NCBI RefSeq assembly: GCF_040395035.1
Contig: NZ_JBEBRB010000006.1
Span: forward strand, 24,647-88,646
DNA from: Parapedobacter lycopersici_A
Lineage (GTDB): Bacteria > Bacteroidota > Bacteroidia > Sphingobacteriales > Sphingobacteriaceae
DNA length: 64,000 nt
Reading direction: 5' to 3'
Under the pieces are notes generated by a model. The model saw nothing but the letters and a program-made list of their open reading frames with translations. It had not been told where the DNA came from and ran no database searches. Shown in pieces: positions 26,979 through 36,108 of the stretch (position 1 is the first letter of the stretch; each line of letters begins with the position of its first letter). The translations under genes were made by a program, and so were the position numbers.

Positions 26979-27437
26979 ATGGATCATAATGAAAGTCAAC
27001 ATAAAATACTTATTGCACTGATTGCAATTCATAAAGAACGCATCGCGCTGTACGAAGAGCTAGTGCGGCATGTGCCGGGAAATCCCATCGAATTGCGGTC
27101 GGCACTGGAAGACCTGATTGCCCAAGCGCGCATGTTCAAGCAGGCCCTTATTGAAGCAATAACTGGCTATGGTGAACTGTCGGACATTGGGAATGAATCC
27201 GACCGACCGGCGTTCTATGAAACCTGGTGCAGGCAGGTGGCGGCCATACGCGATCGACCATCCACGGTGCAACTGATGCACATTGAGCAGGCGATGCAGC
27301 TGGCTTATGAAATGGCCCAAGCCGACTTGCAGGATGAAACGATCGGCGATATGCTCCAGAGCCAGCGGGACGAGCTTGATTATAACATCACCAAACTTCA
27401 TCTTCTTATCCGGAAAACAGCGGATAACGCCGAATAA
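26979..27437 (+). CDS. Four-helix-bundle protein (DUF2383/PA2169-like)
   Basis: 152 residues, all helical by composition, with no signal peptide. The pattern HKILIALIAIHKERIALYEELVR, then MFKQALIEAI, and a third and fourth helix ending in ELDYNITKLHLLIRK recall the DUF2383 ferritin-like bundle. Conserved Glu and His residues could bind metal, but this is uncertain. The ATG at 26979 (MDHNESQHK) is preferred over an upstream in-frame start at 26922. It heads a tightly spaced operon with the nucleotidyltransferase gene 14 bases away. Confidence 0.65.
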   Translation: MDHNESQHKILIALIAIHKERIALYEELVRHVPGNPIELRSALEDLIAQARMFKQALIEAITGYGELSDIGNESDRPAFYETWCRQVAAIRDRPSTVQLMHIEQAMQLAYEMAQADLQDETIGDMLQSQRDELDYNITKLHLLIRKTADNAE

Positions 27438-27451
27438 AAGTAATCACGGAT

Positions 27452-28186
27452 ATGAAAGTAGTGAAACAGGAACTGACAACTATTTATCGGGATGCATTGA
27501 AGTTACTGCTCGATTCAGGATGTGAATTTATGGTGGGCGGCGGTTTCGCGGTTGTTCAATATACCGGCATTTTTCGGGATACCAAAGACCTGGATGTATT
27601 CTGCAGGGCAGCAGATTATCCAAAAATACTGAAATGTTTCGCCAATAACGGATACCGAACGGAACTGACGGACGTGAGATGGCTTGCGAAAATCTTTAAA
27701 AATGACTGTTTTATCGACATTATCTTTGATACCGTAAACAACATTTGCACGGTGGACGATGTATGGTTCGATCATGCGCAGAAGGGTAATTTCTGCGGCC
27801 TGGATGTGAAATTCATTCCGCCGGAAGAATTGATCTGGTGCAAAATATACGTTCAGAACAGAGAGCGGTATGACAGCGCCGACATTAATCATATTTTATT
27901 GAAATATGGGCGTAGCCTGGATTGGTCGCGCCTGCTGCAGCGGCTCGATGCACATTGGCACCTGCTACTTTCACAGCTGACCATTTTTCAGTTCGTTTAT
28001 CCGGCTGATTACCGGGATATCATTCCGGATTGGTTGTACCACGATTTGCTGGCCCGGGCCCGGGAACAATATGAACTGCCTCCGCCCGTTGAAAAAGTAT
28101 GCCGTGGACCATTAATTGATCAAACCCAGTATGCGACCGATATCAAATCGTGGGGATATAAAGCGTACACCATTAAAACCGTATGA
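27452..28186 (+). CDS. Nucleotidyltransferase family protein
   Basis: 244 residues. The nucleotidyltransferase core is visible as FMVGGGFAVVQYTGIFRDTKDLDVFC, with the GG loop and the Asp-x-Asp metal-binding pair, and a third acidic residue in CFIDIIFDTV. The C-terminal half is helical (IYVQNRERYDSADINHIL, then WHLLLSQLTIFQ). The arrangement resembles MNT/AbiEii-type transferases, but the transferred nucleotide and target are unknown. Its stop overlaps the next ATG by 4 bases (ATGA), so it is translationally coupled to the phosphoesterase. Confidence 0.78.
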   Translation: MKVVKQELTTIYRDALKLLLDSGCEFMVGGGFAVVQYTGIFRDTKDLDVFCRAADYPKILKCFANNGYRTELTDVRWLAKIFKNDCFIDIIFDTVNNICTVDDVWFDHAQKGNFCGLDVKFIPPEELIWCKIYVQNRERYDSADINHILLKYGRSLDWSRLLQRLDAHWHLLLSQLTIFQFVYPADYRDIIPDWLYHDLLARAREQYELPPPVEKVCRGPLIDQTQYATDIKSWGYKAYTIKTV

Positions 28187-28965
28187 GCACAATGGAAGCA
28201 GTAAAAAAGCGGGTCCGCATTGCGGCCACAGCCGATTTGCATGTCCGTGAAACCGATCGCGGGAAATGGAAAGATTACTTCAAGGCAATCTGTCAGGAGG
28301 CTGACATCCTGGTGTTAGCGGGCGACCTGACAGATACGGGCGATGAGGATGAGGCGGCATTGTTGGTGGAAGAACTGAAAGGGTGTAACCTAGCTGTCGT
28401 GGGGGTGTTGGGGAATCATGATTATGAAAAGGACCGGCAGAAACTAATCAAACAGGTACTTAATGAAGCAGGCGTTCAGATCCTGGATGGAGAATCAGCC
28501 ATTATACAGGGGGTGGGTTTTGCAGGGATAAAGGGCTTTGGCGGTGGTTTTGGCAATCATATGCTCGCTAAATTCGGTGAGGGCATGATGAAAGCGTTTG
28601 TGCAGGAAGCCGTGGAAGAGGCGCTCAAACTGGAACGCGCCCTTGCTCGACTGGGGCAGCATCATGGTCAATTGAATAAGATCGCTATCATGCACTATGC
28701 GCCGCTGGCAGCCACCGTTGAGGGAGAACCGTTGGAGATCTATCCTTTCCTGGGATCTTCGCGCCTTTTGGAACCGTTGCAACGCAATAAAGTGGCTGCA
28801 GTTTTTCATGGCCATGCGCATATGGGCCAATACGAGGGGCAGACTGCAGACGGTACGAACGTCTGGAACGTATCCCTGCCGGTGCTGGCCAGACAGGGTA
28901 AAATCCAACCGTTCCACCTGCTGGAGGTCGAAGCCCTAGACGACGTAACACAACGTATTCAGTAG
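28183..28965 (+). CDS. Calcineurin-like metallophosphoesterase
   Basis: 260 residues with the metallophosphoesterase blocks AATADLHVRE (DxH), LVLAGDLTDTGDE (GDxxD), GVLGNHDYEKD (GNHD), IMHYAPL and VFHGHAHMGQY (GHxH). There is no signal peptide. It is coupled to the nucleotidyltransferase gene by a 4-base overlap, and the GH15 gene follows 41 bases later. The substrate is not evident. Pairing with a nucleotidyltransferase suggests opposing addition and removal of a phosphoryl group, which is speculative. Confidence 0.9.
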   Translation: MSTMEAVKKRVRIAATADLHVRETDRGKWKDYFKAICQEADILVLAGDLTDTGDEDEAALLVEELKGCNLAVVGVLGNHDYEKDRQKLIKQVLNEAGVQILDGESAIIQGVGFAGIKGFGGGFGNHMLAKFGEGMMKAFVQEAVEEALKLERALARLGQHHGQLNKIAIMHYAPLAATVEGEPLEIYPFLGSSRLLEPLQRNKVAAVFHGHAHMGQYEGQTADGTNVWNVSLPVLARQGKIQPFHLLEVEALDDVTQRIQ

Positions 28966-29006
28966 GGTATCAATGGACGAAGCATATTAATTTGAATAAT
29001 AATAAC

Positions 29007-30791
29007 ATGAATAAACACCTCTACCAAAGCGGCATTATCGGAAATTGCGCCTATATGGCTCACGTGCAGATGAACACCAATATTTCCTGGTTGTGCTGGC
29101 CGTCGTTTGACAGTTCATTTATTTTTGGCAGCATGCTCGATGAGGACAAGGGCGGGGAATTCTCCATACTTCCCGTAGGTGATTACAGCAGCAAACAGTA
29201 TTACATTGAAAACACCAATATCATCCGCACCGAAATAACGGCCGGTGACGGTACCTATCGGATTACGGATTTTGCCCCGCGCTTCAGGCAGTACCAGCGC
29301 TATTTCAAGCCGCTGATGCTGATCCGTAAGATCGAACCGCTGACCGATCGGCCCCGGATCCGTATCAAATGCCGGCCGGTGCACGCGCATGGCCTTGGGC
29401 ACTTCGAAAAATACAGGGGCAGCAACCACGTGGAATTCCGGAATGGTACAGAACAGCTGCGGCTTACAACCAATATACCGGTAAGTCATTTTTTCGGGGA
29501 AACCCCAATCGTTTTAAGCGAAACCAAGTACCTCGTACTCACGTATGGGAATCCCCTGGAAGCTCCGCTTGAGCGGACCGTGGAAGAATTTCTGCGGGAA
29601 ACCATTACCTATTGGCGTACCTGGATTAAACATGCGACCATTTCAACGTTTTATCAGGAAGAAGTGATCCGTTCGGCACTTACGTTAAAACTACACCAGT
29701 ACGAAGATACCGGCGCAATTATCGCCGCGAGTACCACCAGTCTGCCTGAATACCCCGGCAGTGGCCGGAACTGGGATTACCGATATTGCTGGTTGCGGGA
29801 CAGCTATTATGTCCTTTCGGCCCTGAACCATATCGGTCAGTTTGAGGAAATGGAACAATATGCGCATTATATTACGGATATCACACATGCCGACCCCGGT
29901 CGGCTGCAGCCGCTTTATGGAATTAACGGGCAGCTGAAGCTTAGCGAGAAAATGCTTGACCATCTCGCCGGTTATCAGGGCAATAAACCCGTTAGAGTGG
30001 GTAACCAGGCTTATGAGCACATTCAGAATGACGTATACGGACAGGCTATGATTGCCCTGCTGCCGTTGTATACTGATCACCGGTTTGTATTCAGGGAACG
30101 ATCGGACACTGCCAGATGGGTAGATTACATCCTTAAAAAAATAGAAGAGACCATTGACGAACAGGATGCAGGGATATGGGAGTTCCGGAATTTCGCCAAT
30201 CACCACTGCTATTCCAATTTATTTCAATGGGCCGGCTGCGCTGCAGCCCAGAAAATCGGCGTGGCCATCGGTGACGACGAGCTCATCCAGCGTGCCAAGG
30301 CACTTAGGCAGCGGGCTGCCCAGTATGTCGAACGGTGTTACGACGAAAAACGACAGGTGTATACTAATGCGGTAGATAGCCCGCACCTGGACGCCAGTAC
30401 GCTACAGCTGATCATGATGCATTATCTCGATCCGGCGTCCGACCGGGCGCAGCATCATCTCCGGGCGCTGGAAAAGGAATTGAAGACCCCTCAGGGCCTT
30501 TTTTACCGTTACCTCCATGCCGATGATTTTGGCCGGCCGAAGTCCACGTTTTTAATCTGTGCTTTCTGGTATGTGGAAGCACTGGCATGCGTTGGACGCA
30601 TTGACGAAGCTGTTTCGACATTTGAACGGCTATTGAGTTATTCCAACCACCTGATGCTATTCAGTGAAGATGTCGATGAAAACGACGGAAGCCAGTGGGG
30701 TAATTTTCCACAGGCTTACAGCCACGTAGGGTTGATGAACGCAGCCTACCGGATTTCAATGAAATTGGATCGTCCGATCTTTCTTCCGTAA
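29007..30791 (+). CDS. Glycoside hydrolase family 15 protein
   Basis: 594 residues. The N-terminal beta-sandwich holds SWLCWPSFDSSFIFGSMLD, and the (alpha/alpha)6 barrel contains GSGRNWDYRYCWLRDSYYVL and QDAGIWEFRN, where E392 is the likely general acid. GH15 members are glucoamylases, glucodextranases or trehalases. The neighbouring convergent OtsA-OtsB gene suggests trehalose as a possible substrate. The ATG at 29007 is chosen; a TTG at 28992 is also in frame. No signal peptide, so cytoplasmic. Confidence 0.9.
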   Translation: MNKHLYQSGIIGNCAYMAHVQMNTNISWLCWPSFDSSFIFGSMLDEDKGGEFSILPVGDYSSKQYYIENTNIIRTEITAGDGTYRITDFAPRFRQYQRYFKPLMLIRKIEPLTDRPRIRIKCRPVHAHGLGHFEKYRGSNHVEFRNGTEQLRLTTNIPVSHFFGETPIVLSETKYLVLTYGNPLEAPLERTVEEFLRETITYWRTWIKHATISTFYQEEVIRSALTLKLHQYEDTGAIIAASTTSLPEYPGSGRNWDYRYCWLRDSYYVLSALNHIGQFEEMEQYAHYITDITHADPGRLQPLYGINGQLKLSEKMLDHLAGYQGNKPVRVGNQAYEHIQNDVYGQAMIALLPLYTDHRFVFRERSDTARWVDYILKKIEETIDEQDAGIWEFRNFANHHCYSNLFQWAGCAAAQKIGVAIGDDELIQRAKALRQRAAQYVERCYDEKRQVYTNAVDSPHLDASTLQLIMMHYLDPASDRAQHHLRALEKELKTPQGLFYRYLHADDFGRPKSTFLICAFWYVEALACVGRIDEAVSTFERLLSYSNHLMLFSEDVDENDGSQWGNFPQAYSHVGLMNAAYRISMKLDRPIFLP

Positions 30792-30812
30792 AAAACGGAG
30801 CCTGCCGGTCTG

Positions 30813-32987
30813 TTATTGAATGAGCGATCCGAGCAACTGCCGCACATCCTGCCACCGCTTGACATAGTAGCGGGCAGCGGACATTACATCCCCCACTTTA
30901 ATGGTAATGGCCGTTTCGGGGAGCACTTCGAATGTATCCTCATCGGTGCGGTCGTCGCCAATGGCCAGTATAAAATCATAATGATTGCCATGCAGGATAT
31001 CCAGTGTTGCCCGTCCCTTATTTACTTCGGCACTCCTTATCTCCACCACTTTGTCGCCATCCAGCAGTTGAAGGCCAAAGGTTGAAGAGAAATTTTTCAG
31101 GCTGTCAATCAGTTCGTTGGCTCGGAGGATCCCCAGGCCGGTTTCTACTTTGCGGTAGTGCCACGCAAGCGAAAAGCTCTTCTCCTCTACAAAAGCGCCC
31201 GGCGTCCGGTCGGCATACGATTCCATTAAGACGCCGACCTCTTCTTTCCATCGGTTGGATAATCCGGATTTAAGCCGCCAGGGTGTTTCCGGATCCTTGG
31301 TCCATACCCCATGCTCGGCCACGAGGCTATACCTGGTTCCATTAAACCATTTGTCCAGTGTTTGGTGTTTTCGGCCGCTGATAATCACCATGTGATTGGC
31401 CACATCGCGGTCCAGGGCGTTCAAAAGCGTGTAAAGCGCCTCGTCGGGAGAGGCTTTGTCAATGTCGTCGTGAAACCCGACCAACGTTCCGTCGTAGTCG
31501 AGCAGTAGCAACCTGCTGGACGCCTGCCGGTAAGCTGAAATAATACGGTCATTAATTTCCTCGTGTACCAGCCTGGCTTTTGTCGATTGTTGCAATGATT
31601 TGATTTCTTTTAATCGGTTCATAAATAATCTGGCCCAATGGTGTACGGTGAATTTAAACACCAATGCGCGCATGTTTTCCATCCTTCGTCGTTCTTCCTC
31701 GCGGGGCATATCCAACGCCGTCAACAGCGCATCCCTGATGTCGTGGATGTTATTCGGGTTTACGATCAGCGCATCGATCAGCTCCTTGGATGCTCCGGCC
31801 ATTTCACTTAGGATCAGGATCCCGTCAAGATTCTTCCGGCAGGCGACATACTCCTTACATACGAGGTTCATCCCGTCGCGCATCGGCGTCACCAGGCAGA
31901 TATCAGCGGCATTATACAGCGCGGTAATCTCTTCCATGGGGTAACCGTGATAAAAATAAGCGATCGGATACCAGTCAAATGTGCCATATCGCCCATTGAT
32001 ATTACCAACAAGCTGGTCGATATGCTCCTTTAATCTGCGGTACTCCGGCACCGTGTCCCGCGAGGGAACCACTACCATATACAGCGTAATCTTTTTCAAG
32101 TACTCGGGATGTTCGCTGAACAGCAGCTCAAAAGCGTTAAGTCGCTGTATGATGCCCTTGCTGTAATCAAGGCGGTCAATGCAAAGGATAATTTTTTGCC
32201 CGTCAAAGTTCTGTTTCAGCTCCCGGACCCGTTTCAACACCCCTTCGTCGACCGAAAGCCGCGCAAATTTTTCACTGTCAATACCCATGGGGTAAGGTTC
32301 GGCGAAAACAGCGCGCCCATCCACCTCCAGACGGTTAAAGCGGCTGTGTATTGGCGAGAGCCGGGTGGCTGAACTTACAAAGTGCCGGACATCATCAAAC
32401 GTATGAAAACCCAGTAAATCGGCGCCCAGCATGCCGCCCAGCAGTTCGCTGCGCCATGGAATCAGACGGAAAAGCTCCTGCGAAGGGAATGGGATGTGTT
32501 GAAAGAAAGCAATGGTGGCATCCGGCAATGCCTGGCGAATCAGGCCCGGCAGCAGCAACAGCTGGTAATCGTGAATCCAGATCGTGTCGTTCGCCTCCGC
32601 ATGTTCCAGCACGGCATCACGGAAACGCTCGTTTACGCGTTTGTAGGTTTCCCAATTATTGATGTCATAATTGGCATACGTACTGATGTAATGGAAAATT
32701 GGCCAGAGTACCTCATTGGAAAAACCTTCGTAAAATCCGTTGATTTCTTCCTCGGTCAAAAATAGCGGCACCAATTGCTGTTTTTTCAGGGCCGTCCGGA
32801 AATAAGCCTGTTGGTCTGCATCCGCGATGTATAATCCCGACCACCCGATCCAGATATTTCCTTCTTGTTTATGGATAGATGCCAACCCTGTGGCCAGTCC
32901 GCCTTCGCTGGGCTGGAGTTCCGGTCCGTCCGCGCCTTCAGAAATCCTGACGGGTAACCGGTTGGAGACAATAATGGTTTTACTCAC
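30813..32987 (-). CDS. Trehalose-6-phosphate synthase/phosphatase fusion (OtsA-OtsB)
   Basis: 724 residues. The N-terminal GT20 synthase (about 1-470) shows IIVSNRLPVRIS, GGLATGLAS, HDYQLLLLPGLIRQ, HIPFPSQELFRLIPW and DRLDYSKGI. It joins UDP-glucose (or another NDP-glucose) and glucose-6-phosphate. The C-terminal HAD phosphatase (about 485-724) shows LLLLDYDGTLVGF and AIGDDRTDEDTF and releases trehalose. The single-protein fusion is common in Bacteroidota. It is convergent with the GH15 gene, 21 bases apart. Trehalose is an osmoprotectant, in keeping with the stress genes that follow. Confidence 0.95.
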   Translation of the reverse strand: MSKTIIVSNRLPVRISEGADGPELQPSEGGLATGLASIHKQEGNIWIGWSGLYIADADQQAYFRTALKKQQLVPLFLTEEEINGFYEGFSNEVLWPIFHYISTYANYDINNWETYKRVNERFRDAVLEHAEANDTIWIHDYQLLLLPGLIRQALPDATIAFFQHIPFPSQELFRLIPWRSELLGGMLGADLLGFHTFDDVRHFVSSATRLSPIHSRFNRLEVDGRAVFAEPYPMGIDSEKFARLSVDEGVLKRVRELKQNFDGQKIILCIDRLDYSKGIIQRLNAFELLFSEHPEYLKKITLYMVVVPSRDTVPEYRRLKEHIDQLVGNINGRYGTFDWYPIAYFYHGYPMEEITALYNAADICLVTPMRDGMNLVCKEYVACRKNLDGILILSEMAGASKELIDALIVNPNNIHDIRDALLTALDMPREEERRRMENMRALVFKFTVHHWARLFMNRLKEIKSLQQSTKARLVHEEINDRIISAYRQASSRLLLLDYDGTLVGFHDDIDKASPDEALYTLLNALDRDVANHMVIISGRKHQTLDKWFNGTRYSLVAEHGVWTKDPETPWRLKSGLSNRWKEEVGVLMESYADRTPGAFVEEKSFSLAWHYRKVETGLGILRANELIDSLKNFSSTFGLQLLDGDKVVEIRSAEVNKGRATLDILHGNHYDFILAIGDDRTDEDTFEVLPETAITIKVGDVMSAARYYVKRWQDVRQLLGSLIQ

Positions 32988-33081
32988 GCTTCTTTGGTTT
33001 CACGCTGATGGGCATCGCGTCCATCAAGCACAATCGTAGTTACTTGGTGCTTAATATAATCAATATAATCCGTTTCCGCAA

Positions 33082-34017
33082 TCAGATCGTAATCCGTCCA
33101 CCGGTAACCGGCAACGTTGCGCCAGATACATAGTTGGCCTCGTCTGATGCTAGAAATACATATGCGGTTGCCACTTCCGCAGGCTGTCCCGGACGTTTAA
33201 ACGGAGTGTTTTCGCCAAAATGTTCATGTTCCGGTATTGTAGACGGGATAAGTGGCGTCCAAATCGGTCCGGGTGCAACCGCATTGACCCGGATTCCCTT
33301 GCGTTGCTCCAGCAGGATCTGACTGAGATTAGCAGAAAAATTCTGGATTGCCGCTTTGGTTGCAGCGTAGGGGAGGAGCGTGGCATTTGGTTCATAAGCA
33401 TTGACCGATGTCGTATTGATGATGCTCGATCCGGGGCGCATATGCGGGACGGCAGCCTTACACAGGTAAAACATGCTGTGAATATTGACGGCAAATGTCT
33501 TTTGCCATTCGTCGGCAGAAATGTCCTGCAGGGTTTTGCGCGACATCTGGAACGCCGCATTGTTGACCAGTATGTCAACGGTGCCAAATTCACTTACTGC
33601 TGTTTCGATAATGTGCTGGCAGTGTTGCTCCCGGCTGATATCACCTTTAATCAATACCGCCTGCTGTCCGGCTTCCCGTATGTAAGCCGCGGTATCTTCG
33701 GCATCCTCGTCCTCCATATCGGCCAGGTAGCTGATGAGCACATCCGCCCCTTCACGGGCAAATGCAATAGCCACAGCTTTGCCAATTCCCGAATCGCCAC
33801 CGGTGATAATGGCTTTTTTGCCCGTTAACCGGCCTGATCCGCGGTAGGTTTTTTCTCCATGGTCGGCCCGGGGTACGAGGTCGCTTTCCTTTCCGGGGAT
33901 TTCCTGGGGTTGTTTTGGAAAAGGCGGGCTGGGGTAACGGTCGGCCGGATTCACCTGTTTCCCCGCAGTGCCGATGGCCGGGTGTCCTTCTTCCTGATTG
34001 GTTTGATTCGTCATCAT
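33082..34017 (-). CDS. SDR family oxidoreductase (general-stress type, YghA-like)
   Basis: 311 residues. A polar N-terminal extension of about 50 residues (PADRYPSPPFPKQPQEIPG) is typical of the YghA/general stress protein 39 subgroup. The Rossmann motif is KKAIITGGDSGIGKAVA, with DILVNNAAFQ, the catalytic Ser in INTTSVNAYEPN and YAATK for the Tyr-Lys pair, and VNAVAPGPIWTPL. Substrate unknown. ATG codons at 34017 and 34014 are both possible. It faces a small hydrophilic protein and CinA across a 175-base intergenic region. Confidence 0.9.
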   Translation of the reverse strand: MMTNQTNQEEGHPAIGTAGKQVNPADRYPSPPFPKQPQEIPGKESDLVPRADHGEKTYRGSGRLTGKKAIITGGDSGIGKAVAIAFAREGADVLISYLADMEDEDAEDTAAYIREAGQQAVLIKGDISREQHCQHIIETAVSEFGTVDILVNNAAFQMSRKTLQDISADEWQKTFAVNIHSMFYLCKAAVPHMRPGSSIINTTSVNAYEPNATLLPYAATKAAIQNFSANLSQILLEQRKGIRVNAVAPGPIWTPLIPSTIPEHEHFGENTPFKRPGQPAEVATAYVFLASDEANYVSGATLPVTGGRITI

Positions 34018-34192
34018 TGAAAATTATTACTGAACTGTATACCACTAACAATTTACCGGATGTGTAGTTTTGATTTAATGGGATCCGTTATTGCAGCCGG
34101 CCGCTTTCCATCTAAAAGGAGGTTGTCATCATTACGTTTCAAAACATTTAAGCAGCCTCCACTGTTAAGGGGAAACAACAAGACAGCTACGT

Positions 34193-34453
34193 ATGGCAAT
34201 TAAGAAAGAAAGTGAGGCACTCTCTGCCGGAGGAAAAGCGCTACCCAATAAAAAGGCGCCTGACCTGATTCGGGCACGGCACGATCTCAAGGACAAAAAG
34301 GCGCAAAAGAATTACGAAGGGGGCATTGACCCGCAGGACGAACAGTTGAACACCCTTCCCGAAGGGACCGGCTCACAACGGGGCAATTCCAAACCGGGGG
34401 GCGGAAACCGCATACATCGTGATCCGGCCGGACCGGATAAAGACCGGGATTAA
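34193..34453 (+). CDS. Small hydrophilic protein of unknown function
   Basis: 86 residues, rich in Lys, Asp, Gly, Pro and Arg and almost without hydrophobic runs (LIRARHDLKDKKAQKNYEGG; NSKPGGGNRIHRDPAGPDKD). It is probably disordered. No family recognised. It lies 8 bases upstream of cinA and is likely co-transcribed, within the stress region; a desiccation- or stress-protectant role would be speculation. Confidence 0.6.
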   Translation: MAIKKESEALSAGGKALPNKKAPDLIRARHDLKDKKAQKNYEGGIDPQDEQLNTLPEGTGSQRGNSKPGGGNRIHRDPAGPDKDRD

Positions 34454-34461
34454 CCAGATAC

Positions 34462-34962
34462 ATGCTTAATATACACCAAAACGATCCGGTGCCATTGCCC
34501 GCAGTAGCCCGTTGTGCGCGGTTACTCACCGATAAGGAGTTGACGGTTGCATTCGCCGAAAGTGCAACAGGGGGGCGCCTGTGCGCCGAATTCACCCTTG
34601 CGCCGAATGCAGGAGCGTTTCTCAAGGGATCCATCGTGTGTTATGACGCCTGCATTAAGCATACCTTACTGGGGGTGCCCATGGCAGTCATTGAACGTCA
34701 CACCGCAGAATCCAGCGAGGTAACCCGTTTGCTGGCCCTTGGATTAAGAAACTGGATCGACGCGGACATCTACATTGCCGTAACCGGACTGACGCATCCC
34801 GGCGGCAGCGAGAGCGCAGCAAAACCAGTAGGTACCATGTTTATCCACCTGCTGGACAGCCGTGGAGAGGTTAGCCTTCGGAAAACATTCGAGGGAAGTC
34901 CAGAAACCATCGTGTTGCAGACCGTATCGGAGATCGCCAATTACCTGATACGGCATTTTTAA
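34462..34962 (+). CDS. CinA family protein, nicotinamide-nucleotide amidohydrolase
   Basis: 166 residues, covering only the C-terminal CinA (PncC) domain. The core motif TVAFAESATGGRLCAEFT with the catalytic Ser and GSIVCYDACIKHTLLGVP is followed by AVTGLTHPGGSESAAKPVGTMFI. PncC deamidates NMN to NaMN, recycling the NMN that NAD-dependent ligases release. Here the nearby ligases are ATP-dependent, so the link with repair is not direct. The full-length CinA MoaB-like domain is absent. Confidence 0.9.
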   Translation: MLNIHQNDPVPLPAVARCARLLTDKELTVAFAESATGGRLCAEFTLAPNAGAFLKGSIVCYDACIKHTLLGVPMAVIERHTAESSEVTRLLALGLRNWIDADIYIAVTGLTHPGGSESAAKPVGTMFIHLLDSRGEVSLRKTFEGSPETIVLQTVSEIANYLIRHF

Positions 34963-35115
34963 TGCTGAATAAATATGTTTATCTTGTAAAAATTTTTGAA
35001 ACAAAAAGACGTATATATTGTATACTTCCCAAAGTAACCATTTGAGCAGTATATAATCGTTTTTTAGGGGATATAAACTTAAATTATTCTTACATTTTTC
35101 CAGCGCACTACTTCA

Positions 35116-35484
35116 ATGAAGAAAAAAATTCTTTACATCGAAGACGATCCGGACATGGCAGAAATCGTTTCCGAAATCATGCAATACGAGCATTATGAAG
35201 TGATCACGGATAGTGGAAAGTCAATGTATAAATACCTGGCAGATGGGGAAGTAGGTCTTATCCTCATGGATGAAGGGCTAAGCTGGTGCTGGGGCAGCAA
35301 TCTTTGCCGGGAGCTGAGGTCAAATAAAGACACGGCCGAGATTCCGATCATTATGATCTCGGCGGTGCGGGAGATTCAGGATATTGCAGCGAACTGTGGT
35401 GCCAATGCGTACATACGCAAACCGTTTGAAATATATGACGTGATTGATGCGATCAATGAACATTACCCTAAAAGCCTTTCCTGA
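35116..35484 (+). CDS. Stand-alone receiver-domain response regulator
   Basis: 122 residues, only a CheY-like receiver. It has the acidic pocket in ILYIEDDPDM, D52 in LILMDEGLSW as phospho-acceptor, a Ser/Thr position in MISAVREI and K102 in YIRKPFE. The loop after D52 is EGLSWCWG, unusual with two Trp and a Cys where relatives have a Pro. There is no output domain and no kinase gene beside it, so it must interact with other proteins. It is separated from cinA by 153 bases of A/T-rich DNA. Confidence 0.88.
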   Translation: MKKKILYIEDDPDMAEIVSEIMQYEHYEVITDSGKSMYKYLADGEVGLILMDEGLSWCWGSNLCRELRSNKDTAEIPIIMISAVREIQDIAANCGANAYIRKPFEIYDVIDAINEHYPKSLS

Positions 35485-35504
35485 ATTGGTGAGCTCTTAG
35501 TGTT

Positions 35505-35536
35505 TTTGAACTTTAATCCATCGATGTATATGTTTG
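35505..35536 (+). promoter_or_regulatory. Promoter upstream of the small-gene/topoisomerase operon
   Basis: TTTG (35505-35508) and TATGTTTG (35529-35536) are 20 bases apart, a close match to the Bacteroidota consensus. Transcription would start near 35543 and read into the small ORF at 35595 and the genes behind it. A G/C hairpin (GGGGC-ATTG-GCCCC, about 35539-35552) lies just at the start site. Confidence 0.6.
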
Positions 35537-35594
35537 AGGGGGCATTGGCCCCAGGGAGTCATTTAATAAATTCAGTGAATCAACACAGATTGGT

Positions 35595-35798
35595 ATGAAA
35601 GCAAACAAAGTACATCGTAATTTGGCAGGCGCTATGCTGGCTGCCTCTTCCCTTGGTTCAGCACAATTATCCGATTCAGGCCGGAGGGATTGGAATAAAC
35701 ATGACAGCAGCAATGACGATGCGTCTTTTCGAAGCCTTGAAAATTTTAAGATGGCACTGCTTTTTAATGAGGTCCAGGGCCAGTTCGGAAAAAAATAG
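35595..35798 (+). CDS. Possible small protein of unknown function
   Basis: 67 codons beginning MKANKVHRNLAGAMLAASSLG and ending VQGQFGKK. It is the first ATG after a good promoter (start site near 35543). The N-terminus has a weak positive-then-hydrophobic pattern; the remainder is polar. No family recognised. It could equally be untranslated leader of the downstream genes. Confidence 0.4.
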   Translation: MKANKVHRNLAGAMLAASSLGSAQLSDSGRRDWNKHDSSNDDASFRSLENFKMALLFNEVQGQFGKK

Positions 35799-35853
35799 AA
35801 AACCTAAAACATTCCATCCCCGGCCGTGTATATGTACATGGAGGAAATACAGG

Positions 35854-36108
35854 ATGACTTATGTTGCACAACAGCTGTTGCAGCTATTGGGGAGGTGGTC
35901 GGTTGGTTCGATACAAAAATTTGCTGAGGAACTTCATGTCGACCCTTCCGAACTGTTTAGTGCCGTAGCCGAATTGCGTGGAGCGGGCTATCTGGTAACC
36001 TACGCCATGAAAGACAGCCAGCTTCCCGGGAATAAAATGCTGGAGATTACCCAGGAAGGCCTCGATTTTATTGCTACCTATGATGGACAAACCGAGCAGG
36101 GACGGTGA
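35854..36108 (+). CDS. Small winged-helix-like protein
   Basis: 84 residues beginning MTYVAQQLLQLLGRWSVGSI. The pattern of helices followed by FAEELHVDPSELFSAVAELRGAGYLVTY and a beta-hairpin resembles a winged helix-turn-helix of MarR/PadR size, but without the longer dimerisation helix. The ATG at 35854 is preferred over an in-frame start at 35653, whose extra residues overlap the upstream ORF and look random. Its 3' end overlaps the topoisomerase IB start by 29 bases. It may regulate its neighbours; that is inferred. Confidence 0.6.
   Translation: MTYVAQQLLQLLGRWSVGSIQKFAEELHVDPSELFSAVAELRGAGYLVTYAMKDSQLPGNKMLEITQEGLDFIATYDGQTEQGR

Noticed and set aside
34065..34072. TAGTTTTG between the SDR gene and the small hydrophilic protein gene
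   Set aside because: Matches the -7 box but has no -33 partner and lies over 120 bases from the start; too weak to list.
35653..35853. Longer version of the winged-helix-like gene starting at 35653
   Set aside because: The added 67 residues look random and overlap another ORF; the ATG at 35854 starts the protein-like part.
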